A DNA stretch of 64,000 bases from Microbacterium sp. zg-Y625 (GTDB taxonomy: Bacteria > Actinomycetota > Actinomycetes > Actinomycetales > Microbacteriaceae): the NCBI RefSeq assembly GCF_030246925.1, contig NZ_CP126740.1:248001-312000 (forward strand), given 5' to 3'. Shown here in pieces: positions 1 through 8,246 of this stretch. Below the pieces are notes generated by a model that saw only the letters and a program-made list of their open reading frames with translations, was not told where the DNA came from and made no database searches. Position 1 is the stretch's first letter, and the number at the start of each line of letters is the position of its first letter. The translations under genes and the position numbers were made by a program.

Positions 1-17
1 CGTACCGGACCCGAAAC

Positions 18-34
18 GTCCCACTGAGTGGAAC
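18..34. promoter_or_regulatory. Candidate IclR-type operator, site A
   Basis: The 17-bp imperfect palindrome GTCCCACTGAGTGGAAC lies at the left edge, beyond the ThuA gene. It matches the motif also found at 9411, 12233 and 16008 and, more weakly, at 2236 and 2308. It presumably serves a gene to the left that cannot be seen. Binding by IclR is inference from the motif shape and the two iclR genes at 9.4-10.9 kb. Confidence 0.4.
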
Positions 35-40
35 GACCGA

Positions 41-73
41 GGGCTCGGGCAGACGTCATGCCTGCCCGAGCCC
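41..73 (-). terminator. Stem-loop terminator of the ThuA gene
   Basis: A perfect 12-bp GC-rich stem (41-52 with 62-73) with a 9-nt loop lies 36 nt past the stop codon of the minus-strand ThuA gene. There is no long U tract, as is common in high-GC actinobacteria. Confidence 0.6.
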
Positions 74-108
74 CCGATGCGCACCTCAGCGAGGGGCGCT
101 CACAGCCG

Positions 109-2136
109 TCATCCTGCGCAGAAGGGGGAGACGCCCATGGTGCTTTCGATGCCGGCGAGGACGTGCTGTTTGAAGAACTCGTCTCCGGGCAGGGGTGCGT
201 CCGTCCACGCGGCGACGTCGTGGCCGAGGGTGGTCAGCCATGCTTTGGAGCCGTCGTAGTACTGGCACCAGCTCACGGGGTGTTCTGCCCCGTGGCCATC
301 GGGTCGCACCTCGCTTGTGGCCTGGTCGACTTCGAGGAGCACGTTGACGTTGGACGGGTAGGGGCGGAGGTTGTACCACTCGTCCTTGAAGGGCCAGGTC
401 TCCGGCATGAACGACGTGGAGACGTCCTTGTCGTTGATGACTTCGACGGTTCCCTCACGGTTCGGACCGTGGTTGAGGAAGTTCGCTCCGCCGAGCAGGC
501 CCTCGTAGTACGGCCAGTCGTATTCGGCGCCGAACGCGTTGTGGATGCCGACGAAGCCGCCGCCGTCACGGAGGTAGGCGGTCAACCGGTCCTGAGCGGC
601 GTTGTCGAACGTGTCCCGGTTTCCGCTGAGGTTGATGACCGTGTGGTAACGCTCCAGGTCCGTGAACTCGGCCAGGTCCTCGGTGTAGTCCACCTTGATG
701 CCGCGTTCTTCGAGCCAGGCCTTGAGCGCGGCCTGCGCGATGTTGTTCTCACCCAACGGCGGGTTCACACCGGCCGGCAGCGCCGTGCCCAGGTGGGCGT
801 GACGCGGACCCGCGGTGCGGCTCCAGATCAGGACGCGCTTCTCCTCGCCCTCGACCCACCCGTTCCCACCATCGGTGTAACACTCCGGATCAATCCCACG
901 ACACACCCCGTAGTAGGCCCCGTAATCCGTCACCACCGTCTCGGTGAATGTCTCGCCGTTGCGCTGTCCCGTCACCGTCACGGTGACCGATCCCGCCGCT
1001 AGCGGCATCACCCGCGAGTTGAGGGAGGCAGCCACGGTCGCGCCGGGGCGCACGTTCGCGAACGACTTCGATCCGAACGACGCCTGCACCTTCACGGAGA
1101 CCGGTACATCGGAGGGGTTGCGCACCGATACCGAGAGGTACGCCTTGGACGAGAGCGTGCGCGGCGTGACCGTCACCTCGGGGGCATCCGTCGCCGGCGC
1201 GCAGAAGGGGGAGACGCCCATGGTGCTTTCGATGCCGGCGAGGACGTGCTGTTTGAAGAACTCGTCTCCGGGCAGGGGTGCGTCCGTCCACGCGGCGACG
1301 TCGTGGCCGAGGGTGGTCAGCCATGCTTTGGAGCCGTCGTAGTACTGGCACCAGCTCACGGGGTGTTCTGCCCCGTGGCCATCGGGTCGCACCTCGCTTG
1401 TGGCCTGGTCGACTTCGAGGAGCACGTTGACGTTGGACGGGTAGGGGCGGAGGTTGTACCACTCGTCCTTGAAGGGCCAGGTCTCCGGCATGAACGACGT
1501 GGAGACGTCCTTGTCGTTGATGACTTCGACGGTTCCCTCACGGTTCGGACCGTGGTTGAGGAAGTTCGCTCCGCCGAGCAGGCCCTCGTAGTACGGCCAG
1601 TCGTATTCGGCGCCGAACGCGTTGTGGATGCCGACGAAGCCGCCGCCGTCACGGAGGTAGGCGGTCAACCGGTCCTGAGCGGCGTTGTCGAACGTGTCCC
1701 GGTTTCCGCTGAGGTTGATGACCGTGTGGTAACGCTCCAGGTCCGTGAACTCGGCCAGGTCCTCGGTGTAGTCCACCTTGATGCCGCGTTCTTCGAGCCA
1801 GGCCTTGAGCGCGGCCTGCGCGATGTTGTTCTCACCCAACGGCGGGTTCACACCGGCCGGCAGCGCCGTGCCCAGGTGGGCGTGACGCGGACCCGCGGTG
1901 CGGCTCCAGATCAGGACGCGCTTCTCCTCGCCCTCGACCCACCCGTTCCCACCATCGGTGTAACACTCCGGATCAATCCCACGACACACCCCGTAGGTGG
2001 GGTCGGTCGCCACGGTGCTGACCGCCACCCGTGCGGGGCGGTCGTTGCTGGTCGGGGCCGGTCCGCCGACCAGCATGCCGGTCCCGAGCGTCGCTGCTGC
2101 GAGGAGCGCGACCCCCGAGTATATGAGCGATTTCAT
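109..2136 (-). CDS. Secreted protein with two identical ThuA-like domains
   Basis: This 675-residue protein begins with a signal peptide (about residues 1-27), and a perfect AAAGGAG ribosome site lies 5 nt before the ATG. Residues about 48-313 and 409-674 are two identical copies of a ThuA-like (trehalose-utilisation, class I amidotransferase-fold) domain, recognised from HNAFG, the flanking NLSGNRDTF segment and the general alpha/beta pattern. A beta-rich module of about 95 residues joins them. ThuA-like proteins are linked to sugar metabolism but the reaction is generally unsettled. The shared copies each contain several cysteines (YGVCRG, PECYTD, SWCQYY, SPFCA), fitting an extracellular, disulfide-bonded protein. 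It is divergent from the quinoprotein, which carries the same linker-type module at its C-terminus. The exact internal duplication is very unusual. Confidence 0.85.
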   Translation of the reverse strand: MKSLIYSGVALLAAATLGTGMLVGGPAPTSNDRPARVAVSTVATDPTYGVCRGIDPECYTDGGNGWVEGEEKRVLIWSRTAGPRHAHLGTALPAGVNPPLGENNIAQAALKAWLEERGIKVDYTEDLAEFTDLERYHTVINLSGNRDTFDNAAQDRLTAYLRDGGGFVGIHNAFGAEYDWPYYEGLLGGANFLNHGPNREGTVEVINDKDVSTSFMPETWPFKDEWYNLRPYPSNVNVLLEVDQATSEVRPDGHGAEHPVSWCQYYDGSKAWLTTLGHDVAAWTDAPLPGDEFFKQHVLAGIESTMGVSPFCAPATDAPEVTVTPRTLSSKAYLSVSVRNPSDVPVSVKVQASFGSKSFANVRPGATVAASLNSRVMPLAAGSVTVTVTGQRNGETFTETVVTDYGAYYGVCRGIDPECYTDGGNGWVEGEEKRVLIWSRTAGPRHAHLGTALPAGVNPPLGENNIAQAALKAWLEERGIKVDYTEDLAEFTDLERYHTVINLSGNRDTFDNAAQDRLTAYLRDGGGFVGIHNAFGAEYDWPYYEGLLGGANFLNHGPNREGTVEVINDKDVSTSFMPETWPFKDEWYNLRPYPSNVNVLLEVDQATSEVRPDGHGAEHPVSWCQYYDGSKAWLTTLGHDVAAWTDAPLPGDEFFKQHVLAGIESTMGVSPFCAG
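116..913. repeat. Exact 798-bp direct repeat, copy 1 (C-terminal ThuA domain)
   Basis: Compared base by base with 1199-1996 (offset 1083), I find no difference over 798 bp. Identity breaks at 115/1198 and 914/1997. The length is divisible by three, so the frame is kept. The left end lies 5 bp inside the gene's stop codon. Confidence 0.95.
1199..1996. repeat. Exact 798-bp direct repeat, copy 2 (N-terminal ThuA domain)
   Basis: Partner of 116-913. The two copies are separated by 285 bp encoding the beta-rich linker, so the tandem unit is 1083 bp (361 codons). Confidence 0.95.
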
Positions 2137-2235
2137 CTGATCTCCTTTGATCGGGCTGACGCCTCGAGCGCTGCAGGCGCGGAGCGCTCCGGCTCGGCAC
2201 GACGGTAGGACGCGCCCGATGCGGGGGCAAAGGAC

Positions 2236-2252
2236 GTCCCACCCAGTAGGCC
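2236..2252. promoter_or_regulatory. Weak candidate IclR-type operator, site B
   Basis: GTCCCACCCAGTAGGCC keeps the left half of the motif well but has a degenerate right half. It lies 100 bp upstream of the ThuA start. Confidence 0.3.
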
Positions 2253-2307
2253 GAAGGCCCTCCCATCTCTCGCGCGCGCCGGGCGCCGAGGGTCGTCCGC
2301 CGGACGT

Positions 2308-2324
2308 GTGCCACTCGGTGGGCC
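2308..2324. promoter_or_regulatory. Weak candidate IclR-type operator, site C
   Basis: GTGCCACTCGGTGGGCC is itself a good palindrome (inner CCAC and GTGG arms). It lies directly upstream of the proposed quinoprotein -35 box. Confidence 0.35.
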
Positions 2325-2474
2325 GTTCGGTTGCCCCTGAGAAAAAGCCCGGTCTAGTCTCCCGAGCGCTGGCCCAGGTCGCCGATCCCAGTTCGGCAAC
2401 CCGGCTTCACCCACAAGACGCGCGGCGGCCCCAGACCGCCATCCGTCCGATCGATGGCGATCAAGGAGCAGATG

Positions 2475-5453
2475 ATGCACAAGACATGGAGAACGAAGCT
2501 CGGGGCCGTGGGCGTGTGCGCGATGGCGCTGACGCTCGCAGTTTCAACCTCACCCGCCCTCGCGGTGGGCAGCGGGTCCGAACCCGTTCCGCCGGCTGGT
2601 CTGACCGGGCTCGAGCCGACCGGTGCCGATATGCCCACGGTCGGCGGCAACCTCGGCAACCAGCACTACTCCGGTCTGACTCAGATCGCGAAGGACAATC
2701 TCGATCAACTCGCCCCGGCCTGGCGCACGCACGTCTCTGCAGTCGCACCCGCCACCGACGACACGGGTCAGCAGACGACCCCGATCGTCGTCGAAGGCGT
2801 GATCTACATGGACACCCCGAGCGGCGGGGTGATCGCCGTCGACGGTGCTTCAGGCGCCCCGGCGTGGAAATGGGAGGGCGGCGCGTACGGTCTGTCGGGG
2901 ACACGCCGCGGGGTGTCGGCAGGGGACGGGAAGATCTTCACCCTCGCGGGAGGCAATCGGGTCGTCGCACTCGATCAGGCGACGGGAGCGGAAGTCTGGG
3001 CTGTCCAGCCGACGGGCCCGGAAGGCGAAGACGTGGGTCGCGTCGGCAAAGTCGCGACGGTGTACTACAACGGGATGGTCTTCGCCCACGCCGCTGACGG
3101 CGACCGCGGCGCGGTCGTCGCGCTCGACGCCGACGATGGCTCTTACCTCTGGCACTTCTTCGGGGGGCCGCAGCGTGGCGAGACCTTCACCGGGCTCGAC
3201 GGGGTGACCTTCGATGCGTCCGAGACGTGGGGTCCGGTGCTCCCTGACGGGACGGACTGTGCGCAAGAGGGCGGTGCGACTTCGTGGATGCACGGAGCGG
3301 TGGACCCCGAGCTGAACGTGTACTACATGACGTTCGGAAACCCCCGCAGCTGCAACACCTCGCAAGACGGGTCACAGCGTCCGGGAGACAACTTGTTCTC
3401 CACCACCATGGTGGCGGTGGATGCCGGCACCGGTGAGTACAAATGGCACTACCAGTCGATCCGCCACGACATCTGGGACATGGACAACGTCCACCCCCCG
3501 ACGCTCGCCGACATCGAGGTCGACGGCGTGGAGCGCAAGGTCGTCTTCTACGGCAGCAAGTCCGGGCATCAGTTCGTGCTCGACCGGACGAACGGGCAGC
3601 CGGTCCTTCCGGTGATCCAGAAGCCGATGATCACGGACTCGCGACAGAGCCAGCCGGACACCCAGCCCTTCCCGGCGTCACGCCTGCTGCCGGAGTGCGT
3701 CGTGTGGGAGAAGCTCGGCACGGACAACATTCCGGGCGACCCCTGGCGGGCGGTGCCGAACTACAACGGCTACCAGCCCGACGCCGAAGGAAACCTCGTG
3801 TTCAACCCCGACAGCTATGTCGCGGCGGACGAGCCCTACCTCACCTATCCGGAGGGCTCCTCGGGGCACCGGGAAGGCTGCATGTACGACCCGCAGTGGG
3901 ACGCGCCGATCCTGTCGACGACCAGTCAGAACGGCGGCGGGGACTGGTCGAGCCAGTCGTACAGCCACAGCACGAACCTCGTCTACTTCCCCTATGGGAC
4001 CAACCCGGTGGCGCATTACAACGGCGCATCGGCCAACGGGCTGCGGGCGATCGGCCAGTATCAGACGGGCGGAATCCTCGCTTACGACGCCTCGACGGGT
4101 GAGGTCGCGTGGACCAATCACCTCGGGACCGACATGTCTCACGGTCAGTCACCTCTGACCACCGCTTCCGACCTGCTGGTCGTCGGGCAGATCGACGGCC
4201 GCGCCCTGATCATGGATGCCACGACAGGCGATGTCCTGTGGGAATTCCAGACCGGCTCCGGCATCGCGGCGGCTCCCGTGACCTACGAGGTCGACGGGGA
4301 GCAGTACATCGCCGTCTTCGCAGCGGGATCGACCAATCCGTATGGCGGATCCGTCACGCAGGGAGACTCGCTCTGGGCCTTCAAGCTCGGCGGAAGCTAC
4401 ACCGCGGACTCGGGGAGCCAGGAAGGTCCCGATACCGCGCCGCTGACGATCCGACGTCCCGTGGGTGGCTCCGCCGTCGCCGGCGAGACGGTCGCGAACA
4501 CGGTGCTTCTCGCTCGCACGAGCCGTACCGACGACACCGCAGCGGCGCAGGACAGTGTCGCGACCGGCGCCATGCAGCCGACTCACCTGCGGGTGCCGGT
4601 CGGAACGACGGTCACCTTCCGCAACCCGGGGGTGGAGACTTTCCCGAACTTCCCCAACCTCAAGCCCCACTGCGCGACGCAGTTCTTCGAGGGGGAGTTC
4701 AACGCCAGGCTGCAGCCGGGGGAGACCTACGAGCACACGTTCGACCGTGCCGGTGAGTACTTCTTCAACGACTGCACCGATCCGCGACCCACCGGAAAGA
4801 TCGAGGTCTACCTCGAGCCGCAGGCGCAGCCCGCTGCCCTGACGTTCACGCCCGATCGACTCTCGCTGGGCTCCCCCTCCGGACTGTTCACCGACGTGAG
4901 GGGAACCGTCTCCGCGCGGTTCGACCTGCCGGCCGGACACGCGTACGACAGCGGAGCGGTTGTGGTGGCGCCACTGTCGGTGTCGCCCATCCCTGCGTCG
5001 AACGTGACGGCCGAAGGCGACCACCTCATCCTCGAGTTCGATGCGGCGGCCCTCGACCACAACGTGCCGGTCGGCGAGACGGACCTGACGGTCAGGCTGA
5101 ACACCATCGACGCCTCGGGGGTGCAGCGGCAGCTGACCTCCACCGCGACGGTGACCGTGTCGAAGGACACGTTGCACGTGACCACGACGCCGCGGTCGCT
5201 GGCGGGCAAGGTGTACCTCTCGGTATCGGCTCTCAACGATGCGACGGTCCCGGTGGACATCGTCATCTCGAGCCCGTTCGGCGACAAGACGTTCACCGAC
5301 GTCGCGCCCGGCCGGACGGTCTCGGTGTCGCTCAACACCCGCGGGGCATCGATCACCGCCGGTGAGGTCACGGTCACGGCGACGGCGAGCATCGACGGCA
5401 GGACGCTCACCCGAACGAAGACCGCCGGCTTCGAGGCCTTCCCGGCCGGCTGA
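2475..5453 (+). CDS. Secreted PQQ-type quinoprotein dehydrogenase with cupredoxin-like and C-terminal beta modules
   Basis: The product is a predicted exported alcohol/sugar dehydrogenase of the eight-bladed PQQ propeller family. An upstream ATG at 2454 is possible, but AAGGAG at 2463-2468 lies 6 nt before the ATG at 2475, giving 992 residues. A signal peptide ends near ALA (residue 30). The propeller spans roughly 35-650. The segment HDIWDMD at residues 331-337 corresponds to the catalytic aspartate region of the family, and repeats of the form ALDxxTGxxxW are evident. Residues about 672-780 form a cupredoxin-like domain, but the NDC segment lacks the following His and Met of a normal type I copper site. 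Residues about 896-992 match the linker module of the divergent ThuA protein. The substrate is unknown. Confidence 0.85.
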   Translation: MHKTWRTKLGAVGVCAMALTLAVSTSPALAVGSGSEPVPPAGLTGLEPTGADMPTVGGNLGNQHYSGLTQIAKDNLDQLAPAWRTHVSAVAPATDDTGQQTTPIVVEGVIYMDTPSGGVIAVDGASGAPAWKWEGGAYGLSGTRRGVSAGDGKIFTLAGGNRVVALDQATGAEVWAVQPTGPEGEDVGRVGKVATVYYNGMVFAHAADGDRGAVVALDADDGSYLWHFFGGPQRGETFTGLDGVTFDASETWGPVLPDGTDCAQEGGATSWMHGAVDPELNVYYMTFGNPRSCNTSQDGSQRPGDNLFSTTMVAVDAGTGEYKWHYQSIRHDIWDMDNVHPPTLADIEVDGVERKVVFYGSKSGHQFVLDRTNGQPVLPVIQKPMITDSRQSQPDTQPFPASRLLPECVVWEKLGTDNIPGDPWRAVPNYNGYQPDAEGNLVFNPDSYVAADEPYLTYPEGSSGHREGCMYDPQWDAPILSTTSQNGGGDWSSQSYSHSTNLVYFPYGTNPVAHYNGASANGLRAIGQYQTGGILAYDASTGEVAWTNHLGTDMSHGQSPLTTASDLLVVGQIDGRALIMDATTGDVLWEFQTGSGIAAAPVTYEVDGEQYIAVFAAGSTNPYGGSVTQGDSLWAFKLGGSYTADSGSQEGPDTAPLTIRRPVGGSAVAGETVANTVLLARTSRTDDTAAAQDSVATGAMQPTHLRVPVGTTVTFRNPGVETFPNFPNLKPHCATQFFEGEFNARLQPGETYEHTFDRAGEYFFNDCTDPRPTGKIEVYLEPQAQPAALTFTPDRLSLGSPSGLFTDVRGTVSARFDLPAGHAYDSGAVVVAPLSVSPIPASNVTAEGDHLILEFDAAALDHNVPVGETDLTVRLNTIDASGVQRQLTSTATVTVSKDTLHVTTTPRSLAGKVYLSVSALNDATVPVDIVISSPFGDKTFTDVAPGRTVSVSLNTRGASITAGEVTVTATASIDGRTLTRTKTAGFEAFPAG

Positions 5454-5532
5454 TGTCGCCGCTGCACCCCTGTTCCCGCCTGAGGTGCCACGACGGCTGG
5501 GACGAACCGATCGATCAGACAAAGGAGATTCA

Positions 5533-6141
5533 ATGATGAACCGAACCATTCTCACACGGGCGGGTGCCGTCGCGTTCGGCGCGCTGCTCCTCGCGTCGGC
5601 GGGCACGGCTGTGGCCGCCGCGGACGAGACCGACGAGGTCGAGATCAACGTCGAGGTCACCGACCGCTACCCCTCGGGGGTGCTGGCGATGACCGTCGCC
5701 GCTGCCGAGACGACACTGACGGAGGTCGACAGCGGCGACCCGCTGGTGAGAGAGTTCACCGGCCAGCTGCCGACGGTCACCGTCACGGACACCCGCTCGG
5801 TGGTGCCCGGCGCGCCGTGGGCGGTGCACGGCACCGCGAGCGACTTCGTCTCGGGGGCGAGCATGATCGGTGCCGAGCATCTCGGGTGGACGCCGATGCT
5901 CGTCGGCGACTACGGCCCCGCGGTGGAGCCCGGCGGCGACATCGAGACCGTGGTGGACGACCCCGGCAGCGAGGGTCTCGCCTTCGCAGACGGGGAGCTG
6001 CTCTACGTCAACTGGGATGAGGTCGACACCTACTCGCAGGGCTCGTGGAGCGCGACGGCCGGACTGCAGCTGAAGGTCGATGCGACGCAGGTGGATGCCG
6101 GGTCGTACACGTCCGTGCTCACCCTGTCGCTCTTCGAGTGA
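5533..6141 (+). CDS. Secreted WxL-domain-like protein
   Basis: This 202-residue protein has a typical signal peptide ending near AVAAADE. AAAGGAG at 5521-5527 favours the ATG at 5533 over the one at 5536. The mature part is acidic and beta-rich with no cysteine, and its C-terminal pattern (TAGLQLKVD then SYTSVLTLSL) resembles the end of WxL surface domains, though no strict WxL motif is present. WxL proteins bind peptidoglycan and work with DUF916 partners, mainly in Firmicutes. The gene starts 79 bp after the quinoprotein and is followed by a DUF916-like gene, which supports the assignment. Confidence 0.6.
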   Translation: MMNRTILTRAGAVAFGALLLASAGTAVAAADETDEVEINVEVTDRYPSGVLAMTVAAAETTLTEVDSGDPLVREFTGQLPTVTVTDTRSVVPGAPWAVHGTASDFVSGASMIGAEHLGWTPMLVGDYGPAVEPGGDIETVVDDPGSEGLAFADGELLYVNWDEVDTYSQGSWSATAGLQLKVDATQVDAGSYTSVLTLSLFE

Positions 6142-6233
6142 CGGTCGCGGCGGGGGTGCTGCCTGGGGGCGGCGCCCTCGCCGCATCCTCATGTCCTCGC
6201 ACCGTCGCGCCCCCGCCCCTCCCGAAGGTCCGA

Positions 6234-7604
6234 ATGAACCGCTTCCTCCCTCGCATCGCGATCGCAGCGCTCGCCCTTGCGCTGCTCTCGATTCCCTCGG
6301 CCCCGGCCGCGTACGCCGATGATCAGCCCGACGGCGACGTCACGTGGTCGATGAGGCCCAGTGACGGGGCCGGCGAAGACGGCCGCGCGTGGATCGAGCG
6401 TGAACTCGAGCCGGGGGAGAGCGTCGTCGAGCATCTCCTGGTCCGGAACCTCAGCGCGTCGACGGTGACCTTCCGGCTGTCGGCTGCCGACGGCTACTTC
6501 ACGGAGACCGGCCGGTTCAACATGCTCACCGCGGATCAGGAGTCCGTCGGCGTCGGCACCTGGATCGAGCTGCCCGATGAGGTCGAGGTGCCCTCGGGCG
6601 GTGACGCGATCGTCCCGTTCACCATCACGGTGCCCGACGATGCGACGCCGGGGGATCACCCAGGGGGCGTCGCATCGAGCATCCGCACGAGCTCGAATGG
6701 CGAGTTCGGTATCGAATCCCGCGTCGGATTCCGGGTCATGACACGCGTGACGGGTGAACTCGCGCCCAGTCTTGCCGTCGAGTCGACCGGCACCTTCACC
6801 GGGTCGTGGAATCCTTTCGATCCGGGACGCTTGGACATCGGTTACACCATCGATAACACGGGCAACACGCGGCTCGCCGTCGCCCCGCAGGTCGCGGCGA
6901 GCGCGCTGTTCGGCCTGGTGTCCTTCACCGTGGCGGGGGAGCCGATCGCCGAGATGGCACCCGGTGAGAGCCGATCCGGGACCGTGCGCGTGTCGTCGGT
7001 CTGGCCGCTCTTCGCCTACTCGACGAAGGTGGTCGCCTCCGCGACGGGCGTGAGCGACGAACTCGCCGCCGGAGAAACGGCTTCCGCGTCGGCGGCATCT
7101 GTCGTGGTCGCGATCCCGTGGGCGCAGCTCGCTGCGATTGCGTTGGCGGCCCTGCTGATCTGGCTCATGTGGCGGGACCGCCGTCGCCGCGAGCGCCTCG
7201 TCAGCGCCCTCATCGAACAGGCCCGGCAGGAAGGCCGAGAGTCCGTATCTGCGGGTTCCGCACGGTCGTCGCGACGCGGGGCGCCGGTGATCGTGCTCGT
7301 CGTCCTCCTGGCCATCGCTCTCCCGGTCGGTGGCGCGCCCCCGGCATCCGCCGCAGACGACGCCGACCTTCGCGGACCCCACGGCGTCGTCATCCACGTG
7401 GAGATCGCCCGCACGCCGGAGGTGGCCCCCGTGGCCCCCGTGGCTCCGCCGGCTCAGGTCGACCGCGACGTCTCCTTGCCCCGCCCGAACGCGCCTGACT
7501 TCACCGCGCTTGCGGGGATCGGGCTCGCCGTGATGGGTGTCGGCGCGGCCGCCTATGTCGTGAGTACCCGGCTCCGAAGCCCGGGACGCGGCTCAGCGCC
7601 CTGA
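6234..7604 (+). CDS. DUF916-like (WxL-interacting) membrane protein
   Basis: The 456-residue product starts at ATG 6234, with GAAGG 5 nt upstream. A signal peptide ends near AYADD. Residues about 32-290 resemble the DUF916/WxL-interacting-protein ectodomain (beta-sandwich with GGVASS and GDHPGG turns). A transmembrane helix follows at about 293-312, then an Arg-rich stretch. Next comes a hydrophobic segment that reads like a second signal peptide (LAIALPVGGAPPASAAD), a Pro-rich spacer, and a last transmembrane helix near the C-terminus. The layout looks like two precursor proteins joined in one frame. It likely anchors the preceding WxL-like protein. Its 3' end overlaps the convergent tetR gene by 12 bp. 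Confidence 0.6.
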   Translation: MNRFLPRIAIAALALALLSIPSAPAAYADDQPDGDVTWSMRPSDGAGEDGRAWIERELEPGESVVEHLLVRNLSASTVTFRLSAADGYFTETGRFNMLTADQESVGVGTWIELPDEVEVPSGGDAIVPFTITVPDDATPGDHPGGVASSIRTSSNGEFGIESRVGFRVMTRVTGELAPSLAVESTGTFTGSWNPFDPGRLDIGYTIDNTGNTRLAVAPQVAASALFGLVSFTVAGEPIAEMAPGESRSGTVRVSSVWPLFAYSTKVVASATGVSDELAAGETASASAASVVVAIPWAQLAAIALAALLIWLMWRDRRRRERLVSALIEQARQEGRESVSAGSARSSRRGAPVIVLVVLLAIALPVGGAPPASAADDADLRGPHGVVIHVEIARTPEVAPVAPVAPPAQVDRDVSLPRPNAPDFTALAGIGLAVMGVGAAAYVVSTRLRSPGRGSAP

Positions 7605-8246
7605 CGTCATCGTGGCCACGATCATGTCGCCGATGAGCCTGCGGTGCGGCTCCTGCAGGGCGGGAGCGAGCATGTCGCGGTCGAAGATCGCGGCGAACGT
7701 GTGTCGATTCGCCACATGGAAGCATGCGTAGGCGCTGATCATCATGTGCACGTCGACGGCGTCGACGTCGCTGCGGAAGAGCCCGGCATCGACGCCTCGC
7801 TCGATCACTTCCTCCAGGAGTGTGATCGCGGTCGCGTTCTCACGGAGGATCGTCTCGGACCTGCGCAGATGCTGCGCCTGGTGGATGTTCTCGATGCTCA
7901 CCAGCTTGATGAACGCTTCATGGGTCGTGTGATGGTCGTAGGTTGCCACCGCGATGGTGCGCAGTGCCTCGTCAGCGGGGAGTTCATCGACCCGGATGTC
8001 GCGCTCGACCTGACGGATCTGGGCATATACGCGTTCGAGGACGGCGAGGTAAAGTCCCGCTTTCGACCCGAAGTAGTAATAGAGCATCCGCTTGGTCGTC
8101 CGCGTGCGCGCCGCGATCTCATCGACGCGGGCCCCCGCGTACCCATTCGCAGCGAATTCGGCCACGGCGACCTCGAGGATATCCTCCTGGCTTCGGATCG
8201 CGCGGGGCGTCGTGGCCTGCGCGGCCGCTTCTTCCGCCTCAACCAT
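7593..8246 (-). CDS. TetR/AcrR-family repressor
   Basis: The 217-residue protein has an N-terminal TetR helix-turn-helix (ILEVAVAEFAANGYAG then TTKRMLYYYFGSKAGLY). Its C-terminal part resembles the RutR-type ligand domain. The start at 8246 has a GGAG site 7 nt upstream, and the gene overlaps the 3' end of the aroE-like gene by 8 bp, so it is translationally coupled as the second gene of a two-gene operon. A near-perfect palindrome at 9333-9352, upstream of that operon, is its likely operator. The ligand may be a substrate or intermediate of the neighbouring pathway (inference). Confidence 0.85.
   Translation of the reverse strand: MVEAEEAAAQATTPRAIRSQEDILEVAVAEFAANGYAGARVDEIAARTRTTKRMLYYYFGSKAGLYLAVLERVYAQIRQVERDIRVDELPADEALRTIAVATYDHHTTHEAFIKLVSIENIHQAQHLRRSETILRENATAITLLEEVIERGVDAGLFRSDVDAVDVHMMISAYACFHVANRHTFAAIFDRDMLAPALQEPHRRLIGDMIVATMTSGR

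Larger units (their letters stand above)
2137..2474. promoter_or_regulatory. Divergent control region, ThuA gene / quinoprotein
   Basis: This 338-bp non-coding region has two weak matches to the 17-bp palindrome, at 2236-2252 (site B) and 2308-2324 (site C), with centres 72 bp apart. A plausible rightward promoter follows: TTGCCC at 2331-2336, an 18-bp spacer, and TAGTCT at 2355-2360. Site C would sit just upstream of its -35 box. This leaves a leader of about 108 nt before the quinoprotein. I see no gene here. Confidence 0.5.

Noticed and set aside
4149..5660. Minus-strand open frame of 503 codons opposite the quinoprotein C-terminus
   Set aside because: Composition is that of an antisense frame, and the plus-strand gene is continuous with recognised modules.
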